The position numbers and the translations under genes were made by a program. Shown one piece after another: positions 37,511-50,065 of a stretch of DNA of 64,000 nucleotides. The notes beneath the pieces were generated by a model. That model did not search any database, was not told where the DNA came from, and was given only the letters and a program-made list of their open reading frames with translations. Numbering within the stretch: the first letter of the stretch is position 1; each line of letters starts with the position of its first letter. The DNA comes from Valencia hispanica (taxonomy: Eukaryota > Chordata > Actinopteri > Cyprinodontiformes > Valenciidae): the NCBI GenBank assembly GCA_963556495.2, contig OY747702.1, positions 25,878,403-25,942,402 on the forward strand, read 5' to 3'.

Positions 37511-38811
37511 TGGTCATTGTCAGGAAGCTATTTAACTGTTGAAACACAGCCTTTTCAATAATTTTACTGATGAGTTTAAGGGTTCAAACACATATATTTT
37601 AATGCCTTTCGTTCCTTTAGTTTCCCTTTTTTGTTCCCGGGGTCTTTCTCTTGATAATCCTTTATCTTGTTCCGCTTTTGTATGGTTTCTATTCTGGCCC
37701 AGCCCATGATAATCCTCTGAGGCCATTTCATCCATAGTTTTCACAACACAAAATCAGAGCGGACTTTGGGGAACACATGGAGAGGAACATCTATTTTTCT
37801 GCATATTTTCTGGGAGGGACTGGACCCTTCATGTGGGTCAACACTATAACAAAGGTCAAATTTGGAAAAAAAATAATTTTTTGTCTACGCTGTGCAATGT
37901 TTTCAGTTCATCACGCAGAGACTCAAAAAAAAAAAAACTTTACACACACACAATCTTGTACTTTGGTACAAAAACATGTATGATAACCTGGGTAAAACCT
38001 GGGCTCTCTACACAGAAAAACCAGGGCAATATAGATTCTAACTAGCTAAAAGCTTGGTTCCAAATGTTCCACATGTAGTCAGAACTAAATATCTTTTGTG
38101 AGTCTGTAGATCAGGTATTGAGTGTACAAACATATTATGTGATTCAGGCATTTTTTTAAACATCATATTAAACACAGCAAAGTGTTATCCTTACAGTAGG
38201 TGAGCTATGATGACTACAACATGGTGACATATCTACCAAACATTTTCAGGTATTTGTAAAATGGAAAACCTTTACGTAAAATGTGCTATTTCCAAACTCC
38301 TGTCCACTCTATTGTCAAGTCCTTTGGATCCTTTTAAGAGGTAGAGTGGTTACTAAAGGCTCAAAAAGAGTGACAATAGGTCATAGTAGGCTATTGGTGA
38401 TAATCGCAGTGCTTCTAAAGTGGTATATGAGTGTAAGTAAACAGAAGGGTGGTTCTTTTCAAAGCAGCTCAGCTGGACCACTCTCTCTTTCACACAGCAC
38501 AGCCTAGCAACCGCCTGTTTCTTAATTTGACTTGGTTTAGACCAAATAACTCAGCTGGCCATCACATCTCCACATTGGTCACTCATCTCTTTGTTTGTTC
38601 TCTATTCTCCCTCAGCCAAACATGCCAAATCTCCATGTGTTAGAGGGAGTCCGGGAGGTAGGAAGGGAGAGAGGGCTTGGACGTGATTTCCAGGGAGGAG
38701 AAAGAAAAAGCCCATGCTGGCTTCCTATTTATCTGATTCACATTAAGTCATTTGTGTTTTAATCTGTTCATGGCTTTGAAATCATCCTTGCAGTACAAGT
38801 GTGGGAGTTAA
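37511..38811. other. Intergenic, no gene recognised
   Basis: About 1.3 kb of AT-rich sequence with no recognised repeat or gene. Confidence 0.55.
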
Positions 38812-38822
38812 GTACTTTTGTC

Positions 38823-38952
38823 CATCCATCCATCCATCCATTTTTTGTACCTGTCCATCCTATGCAGGGTTGCGAGGGGACTGGTGCCTATCTCCAGCAG
38901 TCACGGGGCGAAAGGCGGGGTACACTATGGACAGGTCGCCAGTCCATCACAG
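38823..38952 (-). mobile_element. Short CCAT-tailed retroposon with 11-bp target duplication
   Basis: The sequence starts with a CATCCATCCATCC run, contains GGTGCCTATCTCCAGCAGTC, and ends CAGTCCATCACAG. The 11-bp string GTACTTTTGTC occurs directly before (38812-38822) and after (38953-38963). It is a truncated copy of the repeat at 2010-2340. A perfect 11-bp duplication and a simple-repeat end indicate target-primed retroposition, with the CCAT run as the 3' tail on the minus strand. Confidence 0.75.
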
Positions 38953-39339
38953 GTACTTTTGTCTAATCGGGAAAATAACGAGATTTTGAGTCAGCATTAC
39001 TTAAAGCAGTGCTGTGGGTATCAAGATGGAGTACAGCCCTGGCCAATATCAAAATCTAAAATGACTGTTCAAACTAAGAGTTTATAAAAAAAAATAAAAC
39101 TGAACCATGAAATAAGATGAATATCTAACTAAACTCAAATGTCTGATCATACTACAATGTTAGATCAGGCAAACGTTCTAATGATTGGTGGCAGGTCATC
39201 TCTTGAAAGTTTAAGTACAACACTATTCTTAATGCTCAGAATAACTTACGCTACTGAAAGAAAGAAAATACTGGAAAATAACGAGTAGAATTGCTTTGTT
39301 TCAGCAAAAGATACTGTTTTGTTCACCCCACCACTTAGT

Positions 39340-40081
39340 TGGCCAAATTTCTGTCACTTTAAAAATCTGGCCTGAATGGAAAAATAGCAAGAGGAAAGTC
39401 TTGTTAAAAGAAAACCTTAAGATGTGCTATCATGTTGCCCCGTAAATGACTTGTTTACTTGAAGTCATGTAGGGGAACACATCTGTAAACACCCTGAACT
39501 CATCACACTCCCTGGGAAATATGGTGGTGGAGGTGTCATGCTGTGTGAATGCTTTATTTTCAGCTGGTAAAGAGAAGCTGGTCAAAAGAAAACCTGTTGC
39601 AGGCAGCCAAAAACTAGGGAGGAGGTTTACATTTCAGTAGGATATGACCCTAAACATACAGTTTGGGCGACAAAAAAATGGTTTAGATCAAAATATATTT
39701 ATGATGAGACAAAAATTTTAATGATTTTGTGATTTTAGTATTCTTGGTGTGTAGACTCATCTTTACCAACTCCTACCTGAGCCACTTAAAACTCCTCCTT
39801 TTTTCCAGATACGACTGCTGATTCAAGCCACCAGAATCCAACAGTGTTTCTCACATTTAAGAAATGTTTTTTTTTTTACAAAGTATTGACTCAGAATAAG
39901 CAAAAGACAAATGCACATCTTCCTTGTCAGGCTTTTACTTGCAAAAAAACAATGTACCATTTCCTTCCATTTCACAATTCTGCACTACTTTGTATCGGTC
40001 TATCAAATCAAAACCCAAAACAAAACAGAACAAATAGAAGTTTGCAATTTTATCACCACACTTTCACAAGGCACTGTATAT
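39340..40081 (+). mobile_element. Tc1-like element, 3' half
   Basis: Plus-orientation blocks AATCTGGCCTGAATGGAAAA near 39364, a GTGGTGGAGGTGTCATGCTG block near 39523, CCTGTTGCAGGCAGCC, and the right end CAAGGCACTGTATA at 40068-40081. Frames are destroyed and the 5' half is absent. Confidence 0.65.
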
Positions 40082-41639
40082 GTTAAATCTTCAGTATAAA
40101 CAGCCTATTTTGTATTTTTGACCAAATTAACTTCATTCCCATATGCCCACACTTGATGCATGAGTACAAGAACCTGTTTCATATTGTTACCCAAGCAATA
40201 TTACTTTGAAAAGAAAGTATTGTGGTATACATTTTCTCTATTCACATGAGATAAAGTGAGCACATTTCCCATCATCCTGAACAATGTTTTCAAGCTATTA
40301 AACAGTTTTGTTGCACTCATTAGTTAGTTGTGACGTCTGCCCCAAATGTCCAGTCAGTCACGCCACAGCCACAGCGTCAACAGGTTCCCATCCACAACAC
40401 AAGAAAGTGGGCCTTGGCTCAGGGGTTCTGGGGCCCAAGGGTGCCGTGTTTTACCAACAGCTTCAGTGCTGTAGGACAAGGCACTGGGCATTGTTATGCA
40501 ACAAGCTGGTTAAAATGAATAAGCTTCAGCAAAGTGAAGCCCAGTGGAAATGATGGGATGAGAGCAGCAGCTAGGTTAATCCTAGATGGACACCTCTTTG
40601 GACCTTACTCTCATGGTCCCCTTTTCGTTTTCTTTTCAGCCTTAAATGTTTATTTGAAAGTGTACGGGAGACGCAGAAAGTAGGAGACCGGTTTCTGTGT
40701 GTTCAGGAGCAGAGCAGGTTAATCTCTGCAATCCCAATATGAGGGGCAGGCCAAAACACAGGGGGTCTCCCGCATTTTCCTTCTTTGCAAACGCTAATCT
40801 TCTTCTAACTTCCTCCACTTTTTGTTTCTCCTCTCCTCCCTGTCAGCGTGGCCACCCTCAGGCGCCGAGCCAACAATCCCACTGTCTCTCGGTGGGTGAC
40901 ATCACTCTTTGGCACAGGGAAGCAGGCCTGGAATAATTAGGTTTGGATGATTGCAGTGACTGTCTGTGTGTTTATGTGCTTGGTGAGTATGTGTCGATGT
41001 TGAAGTGAATCTGCGTTACTCTACCTAAAGCACGTAGACCGTATGATCAACACTCATATGGAAGCCACCTGATGAATTCAGTTCCTCCAGGTCATATGAG
41101 TAGGACATTTCATGGAAACTTTGCCAAATGAAAAGTGTTTTAAAGAGTTTACAAGAAATGATTTAAGTTGGGACCCCAATGCGTAGTATATGGTGAATGT
41201 TAAGAAATAAACTGAAGTATAGCTTCATGTGTGGTTGAGTTTGTTACGGTGAGCGCCCTGCTTTAACAACTTTTTATAGACTTTACACATGACCAACACA
41301 GCAAGTCCCTCCGTTTACTACTCTTCTTGCTATATACACACAGCCTCCTTAGGGAGAAACCTTTGTTTGACCGATGCGCTTTGTCAATCTCTATTTAGTT
41401 GCTTCTTTACAACAAGCTCGGCCCTTTGAATATTAACTCTGTGATCCCTCTAGCCACACAAGCAGCTGCTCAGACCCCCTATCAGTGCATCCCAACTTTC
41501 CTGAACTCTGTGCTAATGCTTTGTGCCCAGCCTCATGTTGTTTTAAAGATTGTGCTGTTTCATGAACTAAGAGAGAAACTCACTTTCCATTTCCTGACAT
41601 TTATTCTTATTATCATGGGAATGCTCTTCCCATCGATTA
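40082..41639. other. Intergenic, no gene recognised
   Basis: Includes a more GC-rich patch at 40310-40940 with short open frames on the plus strand. No domain or splice-linked model recognised. Confidence 0.5.
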
Positions 41640-42790
41640 TATACAGTGCTGTAAATAAAAATATTAATTTTCACCAAACATTTTCTCATTTTGTTAGATT
41701 AGAGATGCAAACTTTAATGTATTTAAAGTTGTTTTGAGTGCATAACGGGTTAGAAAGTTATGCATTTATTTTATAAGCAAAGAAAAATAAGTAAAAGTGG
41801 GGTATCTTGTATTCATCTTCCTTTAATGTGATATGCCTAAAAAATCCAACTGTTCTCTGATGTCCATCTCTGTGTATTTTAAATTCATTGTAAAACCAGT
41901 TTTTTTTTTTTTTACATTGCTGAACATAACGCCTAATAAAGAACAGAGAATACACTAGACAGCTCATTAATAAAGTTGTGGAGAAGTTTAAAGCAGGGTT
42001 AAGGTATGAAACAATATCAAAAGCTTTGAACATCTCATGGAGAACTGTTCAATCCACTGTCTGAAAATAGAAATAATATCACTTTTCAAAACGATCAAAA
42101 AATAGCCGTCCACCTAAACTGACAAGCCTGGCAGAGCAATAAGGAGCCAAGAGGATTATGGTAACTCTGGAGAAGTTGCAGAGCTCCAGAGCTCAGGTGG
42201 GAGAATTTGTTGACAGGACAAATATTAAGTGTGCTTGACTTTCCAGAGGGAGAAGAAGAAAGCCATTGCTGAAGTAGTAATGAAGTCCTACATTTGTACT
42301 ATCTGTAGAGGAAAAAAACACATCATTCTGAACAGACATTCTAATTAACAGAAATGGTGGTTGCATCATGCTGTGGGGATATGTTTCTTCAGCTTTGACA
42401 GGAAAGCCTGTTAGAGTAGAAGGCTGCAAAAGACTTGAAACTGGGCCTGAGGTTCATCTTGCTTGAGGACAATAACCCTAAACATACAGCCTAAGCTACA
42501 ATTGGATGTAAATTAAAGAATATTCATGTGTTAGAATAGCCCAGTCAAAGTCAAGACCTAAATCTAATTTAAAATATTTGGTAAGACTTGGATGGAAAGG
42601 CAGACCTTTTCCTTTTCCGTACCGTTAATACTTCAAAAACCATAAATTATCTTTGTTCCACTTTACAATATTTCTACTTTGTGTTGGTCTATGACATACA
42701 ATCGCAACAAAATCTAAATAAGTTTGTAGTTATAAAGTGACAAAATGTAAACAAGTTCATTGGGTAAGAATACTCTAGCAAGGCACAACA
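41640..42790 (+). mobile_element. Tc1-like element, near full length but decayed
   Basis: Left end TACAGTGCTGTAAATAAAAA near 41641. Inside are GTTGTGGAGAAGTTTAAAGC near 41974, TGAACATCTCATGGAGAACT near 42027, a GGTTGCATCATGCTGTGGGG block near 42359, and CAGTCAAAGTCAAGACCTAA near 42542. The right end is AGCAAGGCAC near 42778. Many small deletions; no intact transposase. Confidence 0.7.
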
Positions 42791-42894
42791 CAAAATTTTT
42801 ACATTCCAGACAAATGAGACAGTACAGCTGTAGTTCTATTTAGCATGATGGGTGCACCAGCTGAATTTGCTGTAGACAATGGGTGGGTGTGTGA

Positions 42895-42975
<81 letters not shown>

Positions 42976-43012
42976 AGTGTGTGTGTGTGTGTGTGTGTGT
43001 GAGTGAGTGTTT
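42895..43012. repeat. TG/CA microsatellite
   Basis: About 118 bp of nearly pure TG dinucleotides with GAG/GAGT interruptions near 42894, 42973 and 43001. Z-DNA-prone and expected to be length-polymorphic. It generates a spurious His-Thr reading frame on the minus strand. Confidence 0.95.
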
Positions 43013-45244
43013 TTGTGGGCCAATAACCCCCTTTATTGAGTCTCAGGAAATCCTAATTGGAGTCGGAAATGGTTCCACAGGCCAGATGTGCAAAGACTAT
43101 CAGGGCCAACCCTTCCCCCATGGACAACTGACCATAAGCACCTCAGCCTTTCCTCCACCCTGCAGAGTTTAACTGAAGCAAGTACAACAAATTATGCAAG
43201 GCCATTACAACACAAACCACATGCATCCTTTCTGTCTAACCTGAGGCAATTTAACTCACCAAAAACAAAATATGATAGCCACACGTACTCACAAGGGCAT
43301 CAATCCTGCTCAGTCTAAGAAAACAAAACAAGATAGAGACCTAAGCAATGTGTCTTGTTTGCAATCTTAAATGGTATTCTGTGTAGCTATCCACAGAATA
43401 GGGTACTCAAAAAAAAAGTCAGAAAATGATCCATTTGTGTTCAAATAAGGTTGTCTATGCACATATCCTGCTCATCTCTTCCTGTCACTTCTTACCAGGC
43501 CCTCTGACCTGAGGCAGAGATCTTTGTCAGGCCATTCAGGACAACTGCACATGATCTGGAAACATGCAGCTGGAAAACCAAGAAAGATCTGAGAAAGGCG
43601 GGTTTGATAAGGAATACCATCCCAGACCTGCTGTCCTCACAGTCTGGAATCAGATCCAGGTGTGTGTGTGTGTGCATGTTTGTGTGTGGATACAGCTTTC
43701 CTCTTGGACAACCACACACATGCATGTGTTTAGTACCCCTGCAGAGCCACAGTCACTCTGACCTATTTTACTCAACCGTGGAAGTGGCCTAAACCCAGAA
43801 GGCAAACCAGAGGGAGCTCAACACTAAAAACCCTCACTCATAACATCAATAGTTCACATGGTACAATTTTACTGCCTCTTTCACAAACTGTATAGTGAAT
43901 GGGGAATCTGGGCAAAAAATAGATAAATCCATTCCATTGATCTAGCCACATCCGGATTCATTTGTGCAGCCTAAAACCCAATTTCAGCAGAGGCCACTGT
44001 AGAGAACCTGATCACCGTATCAAAACAGAATATGCAAAACACGTTTTTGTGTATTTCATTTTCTGGGATTGTTTTAGAGTATTGTAAACACCTCAGTATA
44101 TCTCTAACATGTGTTTAGAGTAGGGGAGGTAGAGGCTAATAGCCTTCACCTTTAAGCAACCCCTCTAGGACTTCAAAGCGAGATTAAGAAGGGGAGACGA
44201 TGAAGGGCTAAAGCTGGCTGCTATGGCTGCAAAAAACCCCACTGATCTAAGAGCTGAGCTACAGGGTACTTGGCACTGCAGTCTCATGTTTACGCCTTAT
44301 GTCTCCATTAGGAAATAAAGTATAACAGGTTTAGACATCAAAGAAAGGCCACACATGAGAGAAAAAGCTCCAAGTTCTTGTTCCTGTTCCTGTCTTGGAT
44401 AAGTACTTGCAAATGTTACAATTGTGCGCCTTCATTCATAAATGGATGAGCCAAGAGACACAAAAACTGATGTTCTCTATTTGATCCAGCTGGAAGACTG
44501 TTTGTGTCTTTCCGGTCTAACCTATTTTAGTGAATCCAGTGAAGAAAGCCAAGTTAAGTCCCTGCTGTTCATTAATCACTGTTTCAATGTCCCTACTGCA
44601 TAAATGCTGGCATAATAGGTGTAATTGTGTTAGGTTGTTCAGGCCCTTCGTGGACTATAAAGCTGCTGTCTCTCAACAGAGGCATTTCCTCGTATTCTGA
44701 GTGGTGCACTGTACTCTGAGAAAAGAGCAGCTGAACAAAAAGTAAAGTTTCCTGAGAGAGGTTTATTCTGGCAGGGTGCACCATAACATAACCCATGGCT
44801 CAAACACAATAAAATCCAGATATTTGGGGTCATAACCTGTTAATTACTGCAGGCCCACACGTGATGAAGAGGGTCTGTCAGCGCCGCCTGTGAAAGAGGC
44901 TACCTGAGCCGGACTTGGAGAGAGTTAGGTGACATGGGCCAGGAGGGCTCTAACACCTTAGATGAAAGGTCGGTGTCCTGGGTCCATATCTCAGCACCTG
45001 GGACATTTTAGCACCCTAAAGGGACTTCTAGCCTCTTAGCTTTCACCTACGTGTCATTCCTGCTTCAGGGAAGAGATGCAGACATCATTTCCCATGTCTG
45101 ATACCAATCTGCTACTTCTCTCGGCTTCTCAATAGTATACACTTCTAGGCCCGATCAAGGCCCTCTGCCCCAAATACATATCAGAGATTTGATGATGAAC
45201 CTGAAACAGAGACATATCATGTTGTCTGCACAGCTCTTGACACT
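43013..45244. other. Intergenic, no gene recognised
   Basis: About 2.2 kb with a short TG run near 43661-43688. No gene or named repeat recognised. Confidence 0.5.
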
Positions 45245-45928
45245 GGACATGCTTTTCAGTAGCTTGCAAAAAAAACTCAAAACCCTTGAGGTTTTTTCAT
45301 ATCTTACTACATTACAACTACATAGTTATTGGTTATTCTTCGGATTGTATGTGGTAAACTAACTCAAAGCAACAGGTGGAAAAAAAGGATACAGGATTTT
45401 AAATCTTTTTGAGATTAAAAATGTAGAAATTGTGACTCACATCAGTATTTAGACCCCCTAAATAAATACTTTACTGAATTGCTTTCCACTGCAATTACAG
45501 TGTTTTGGGGTGTGTCTCTTCACATCATCAGACTAAAGGTTTTGGCCATTCTTCTTTGCAAAAAAAGAAAAGAAAAAAAGAAAAGAAAGTAAAATAATCT
45601 ATGAACAGCAATTTTAAAGTTTTTCTCCTGATTCAAAATTAAATTTAGGTCTGGACTTTGACTAGGCCATTCTAACACAAGACAGAAGGTAAACCTCCTA
45701 CCCAGTCTCAAATGTTTTGCAGCCTTTCATAGATTTTCTTTCAGGACAGCCTTGTATTTAGCTCCACCCATCTTCCCATCAACCCTGACTAGCTGCCTAT
45801 GTGCTTGATGCCTCCACCACCTTGTTTCATTGTGGGGATAGTCTGCTCAGTGTGATGTACAGTGTTATTACTTTTCCTCCACAAAGTTGTACATGGAGGC
45901 CAAAAAGTTCAATTGATCTCTTTCAAAC

Positions 45929-46253
45929 GACCGTGGCTCAGAAGGTAGAAGCTTGTCTTTTAGCCGGATGGTTGCTGGTTTTAACACCCTCTCTGTTCGT
46001 CTCAGTCGTTGGATCCTTGGGCAAGACACTTAACCCACCTTGCCTATTGGTCTTGGTTAGAGGGCCAGGTGGCACCAGTGTTCGGCAGTGTCGCTTCTGT
46101 CAGTGTGCCCAAGGACAGCTGTGTCTACAATGTAGCTTACCATCACCCGGTTGTGAATCTGTGCATGAATGGGTGAATGACTGACTAGTGTGAAGTGCTT
46201 TGGGTTCATCTGGACTACATAAAGTGCCAAACAAGTACAGGCCATTTACCATT
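45929..46253 (+). mobile_element. tRNA-derived SINE
   Basis: The head has a tRNA-like A box (CCGTGGCTCAGAAGGTAGAA) and a decayed B box (TGGTTGCTGGTTTTAAC). The body has CTTGGGCAAGACACTTAACC and GCTTCTGTCAGTGTGCCC, and the tail has TGAAGTGCTTTGGG..CTACATAAAGTGCC. It matches a common teleost SINE that I cannot name. It is inserted in the Tc1-like element; TTTCAAA before and TTCCAAA after may be the target duplication. Confidence 0.75.
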
Positions 46254-46292
46254 CCAAATGTTTGCTGTGCCTTACACGACTTGTGACAAACT

Positions 46293-49200
46293 CAATTCAA
46301 TTCAATTCAAATTCAATTCAAATTCAAAAATACTTTATTGATCCCAGAGGGAAATTAGGTGTTGGTATAGCTCATATAATTAATTATTTAAGGAGTTGTT
46401 GTAGATGATGATGGCTGTGGGCAGGAAGGATTTCCTGTAGCGGTCTGTATTGCAGCGAAACTGAAGAAGCCTTTGACTGAAGATGCTCTGTTGTTGTATG
46501 TCTGTCTCATGAAGAGGATGCTCAGGGTTGTCCATAATTTTTTTGATTTTGTGAAGAATCCTTCTTTGCATTATCATCTCCAGATGTTCCACAGTTGTCC
46601 CAAGAACAGAACCAGCCTTCTTTATCAGGTTGTTTAGCCTTTTTAAATCCCTGGCTCTGATGCTGCTACCCCAACAGATTCAAATTCAAATTCAAAATTA
46701 CTTTATTAATCCCAAAGGGAAATTAAATGTTGTTGTAACTCATTATGCAAGTTCCTTCAAAGATTTGTTGTAGATGCTGATGGCTGTGGGTAGGGATGAT
46801 CTCTTGTAGTGCTCTGCAGATCTGAAGAAGCCTCTGACTGAAGACGCTCTGTAGTTGTATGACAGTCTGATGTAGAGGATGCTCTGGATCTATGGCGTCT
46901 TCTTTTCAACCACTTCAGGGTTTTGTGGCTGTAGTTGAGGTATTATTTGAGCTTTTGTGATGTTAATCAGCTGCTGCCAGTTGTAAACCACCTTGTTGCC
47001 ATGGTTATGCATCATAACAAATGTCCAAAAATAAAATGTATCAGCAAAAATCCTTCCAGCTGCACAGCATTCAAAACCAGAGAGAACAGTTGTCCACAAA
47101 AACAATGTTTCTACCAAAAATGGAAGAATTAAAGTTTAAAAATAAAATAAAAATATTAACCAAAGTAAAAGAGCTACTCCAACATGCTGTCACTTTGAGC
47201 GGCGCAATTCCGGAATATGATAGATGACGGCTGAAGAGATTACACTCTCCACAACAGACTTGTAGAAGATCTCCAGCATCTTGCTGCAAACCTAAGCTTC
47301 CTCAAGAAGTACAGTCTGCTCTGTCCCTTCTTGTAGACGGCTTCACTGTTGCGCCTCCAGTCCAGTCTGTTGTCAAGGTGAACTCTGAGGTATTTATACT
47401 CCTCAACCACCTCCACCACCTCCACCTCTTCTCCCATGATGGAAACAGTTTTTGACTTCTCCCTGTTTCTTCTGAAATCTACAATCATCTCCTTTGTTTT
47501 GTTCACATTCAAGGTGAGATGATTGTTTCCACACCATGTCACAAAGCGGTCCACCAGCTCTCTGTATTCAGCTTCTTGTCCATCTCTAATTCACCCGACA
47601 ATTGCAGAGTCATCTGAATATTTCTGCAGATGACAGGTCTCTGATTTGTACTGGAAGTCTGAGGTGTACAGAGTGAAAAGGAATGGTGAGAGTACGGTCC
47701 CCTGTGGTGCTCCTGTGCTGCTGACCACTTGGTTTGACACAAAATTCTTCAGTCTCACAAATTGTGGTCTGTTGGTCAGGTAGTCACTGATCAAGGCAAT
47801 TGTTGAGGGCTCCACCTGTGTTTTCAGGAGTTTCTGACAAAGCAAATCCGGCTTAATTGTGTTAAATGCACTGGAGAAATCAAATAACATGATCCTCACA
47901 GTGCTGCCTGCTTTGTCTAGATGACAGTGGGTTGGTTGAAGTAGGTGGATGATGGCATTTTCAACTCCAACTCCACAGCGATAAGCAAACTGCAGTGGGT
48001 CCTGATACGTTCTTGTTTGCTTACTCAGGGGTGCCAACAGGAGTCTCTCCAGGACCTTCATGATGTGGGAGGTCAGGGAAACAGGTCTATAGTCATTAAT
48101 GACTGATGGGTGAGTTCTCTTTGGTACTGGAACAAGGCAAGATGTCTTCCAAAACACTGGAACCTTCTCCTGAGTTAGGCTAAGGTTGAAGAGGTGCTGC
48201 AGAATCCCACAGAGCTGCTCTGCACAGCCTTCAGGACTCTGGGGCTGACACCATCTGGACCTGCAGCCTTGTTCCGGTTCAGTTTCTCCAGCTGCCTCTT
48301 CACCTGACTTTTGGAGACAGACAAGTGGGAGGGGGAGGCAAAGGGGGTAGCAGCATTTCCTGACTTGGTTGAAGTCAAACTTGTGGAATTAGAAGAGTCC
48401 ATGGCTGAGGTGAAGGATAAAACATCCGAGGTGTAACAGGAAAGCTGTTGATCAGAGGAGAGTGTGATGTCTGTTTGGCTGGGAACAGGAGAGGGGGATG
48501 CTGAGCTAGTTCCTGAACTGAACCTGTTGAAGAATGTGTTCAGTTCATTGGCTCTGTCCAGACTTCCATCTATCCAATCCTTCCTGTCCTTAAAACCTGT
48601 GATCTTTCTCATTCCTGACCAGACATCTCTGATATTGTCCCTCTGTAGTTTGTTCTCCAGCTTCTTCCTGTATGCCTTCTTGCTGTCTCTGATCTTGACC
48701 TTAAATTGCTTCTGTATACTCCTCAGTAATTCCCTGTCTCCCTCCCTGAAAGCTCTTTTTTTCTTGTTTAGCAGTTCCTTCAGGTCACTGGTGATCCAGG
48801 GTTTGTTATTAGGGAAGCATCTCACTGTTCTGGTGGGGATGATGTTGTCCACACAGAAGTTTATATAGTCAGTCACACACTCAGTCATGGCATTGATGTC
48901 CTCTCCATGTGTTTGGCAAAGAGTCATCCAGTCTGTGGTTGCAAAACAACCCTGCAGGGCGTCTTCTGCTTCCTGTGATCATTTTCTCACAGTTCGTTTT
49001 GTCACAGGTTGCCTCTGAACAAGTGGTTTATATTCTGAACAGAGAAAAACAAGATTGTGATCCGATTGTCCCAGAGGAGATCTTGGTTTGGACATCTATG
49101 CATCCTTTACATTTGCATAAAACAAATCCAAGGTCTTGTTTTCTTTTGTGGTGCAGCTGACAAACTGTTGAAATGTTGGAAGTGTAGTAGAGAGCGAGGC

Positions 49201-50065
49201 ATGATTAAAATCACCAGATATTGCCACAAATGCATTGGGGTGCTGTGTCTGTAGCTTAGCAACAACGGAACTGATGACATCACATGCAGTGTCAGCAACG
49301 TCTGAAGGTCGAATGTAAACAACTGCCAAAATTACACTGGTGAACTCTCTTGGTAAATAATATGGACGAAAACTCACTGGCAAGAGTTCGACATCTGGGC
49401 TGCAGAGACGACACTTCACAGTAACATGTCCTGGATGACACCATCTGTTGTTGACAAGCACTGCTACTCCACCACCTTTTCTTTTTCTGCTCGTCTTCAG
49501 ATCTCTGTCTGCTCGTACAGTCAGGAAGGCTGGCAGACAGACGTTGGAGTCGGGGATATGATCCAGCAGCCATGTCTCAGTAAAACACATAACACTGCAT
49601 TCATGGTACTCTGGCTGAGTCCTTGTAAGGGCTTGGAGTTCATCCATCTTGTTAGCCAGTGATCTTACGTTGCCCATTATGATCGATGGAAGAGATGACT
49701 TGAACTTCCTCTTTCTCTGTCTCCTTTTCGCTCCTGCTCTGCATCCACGTCTCCTCCTTATCAACTCATCAGGGATTTGTGGCTTCAGTTGAGGTATTAT
49801 TTCAGCTTTTGCGATGTTAATCAGCTGCTCCCAGCTGTAAACCACATTGTTGCCATGGTTACGCATCATAACAAATTGTCAAAAAGGGAACAATTTACAG
49901 CAAAAATCCTTCCAGCTTCACAGCACCAAAAATTTGAAAGTATACAGGTAAAAAAAAGCAATCTTCTTTAAGAAAAAAGAGGAACCAATGTACAAAAAAC
50001 CAAAACTTAAATGTAGCCAAAAGAGCCACTCCAACATGCAGCCACCCAGAGCAGCGCAATTCTAG
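46293..50065 (-). mobile_element. Near full-length L2/CR1-group LINE (copy B), interrupted
   Basis: Minus-strand order: 5' UTR end (GCGCAATT block near 50060), ORF start with MMRNHGNNVVYSWEQL near 49869, basic segment, AP endonuclease (MGNVRSLANKMDEL, CFTETWL, GDFNHASL), linker, RT (NDYRPVSLTS, FDFSSAFNTI, GAPQGTVLSP, YSDD near 47610), and a 3' UTR with the GATCCCAGAGGGAAATTA tail and ATTCAA repeats. The body is about 3.2 kb once the 46680-47221 insertion is excluded. AACT flanks both ends (46289-46292, 50066-50069). It is inactive: a 1-bp deletion near 48226 relative to copy A shifts the frame, there are other breaks, and the insertion disrupts its 3' coding part. Confidence 0.9.
46680..47221 (-). 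mobile_element. Internally deleted LINE derivative (copy C) inside copy B
   Basis: Same structure and junction as the unit at 4438-4970: LINE 5' end plus first codons joined to the LINE 3' end, ending in TTAATCCCAAAGGGAAATTA and ATTCAAATTCAAA. It interrupts copy B between ..CCCCAACAGAT and GACGGCTGAAG.., with AGAT on both sides (46676-46679 and 47222-47225). Copy A is continuous across the site (CATCAGATGACGACTG), which proves the insertion. Confidence 0.88.

Noticed and set aside
38821..38840. CRISPR-like or satellite array suggested by the CATCCATCCATCC run
   Set aside because: It is a short simple-repeat tail of a retroposon with a target duplication; there are no spacers.
42799..43023. 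Minus-strand open frame rich in His-Thr repeats
   Set aside because: It is the translation of the TG/CA dinucleotide repeat, not a gene.
45929..46000. Possible tRNA gene
   Set aside because: A-box and B-box-like sequence belongs to the head of a SINE; the B box is decayed and no cloverleaf with a proper anticodon arm is apparent.
48464..48868. 134-codon plus-strand open frame, also present at 23999-24334
   Set aside because: Antisense of the LINE linker region, and repeated because the LINE is repeated.
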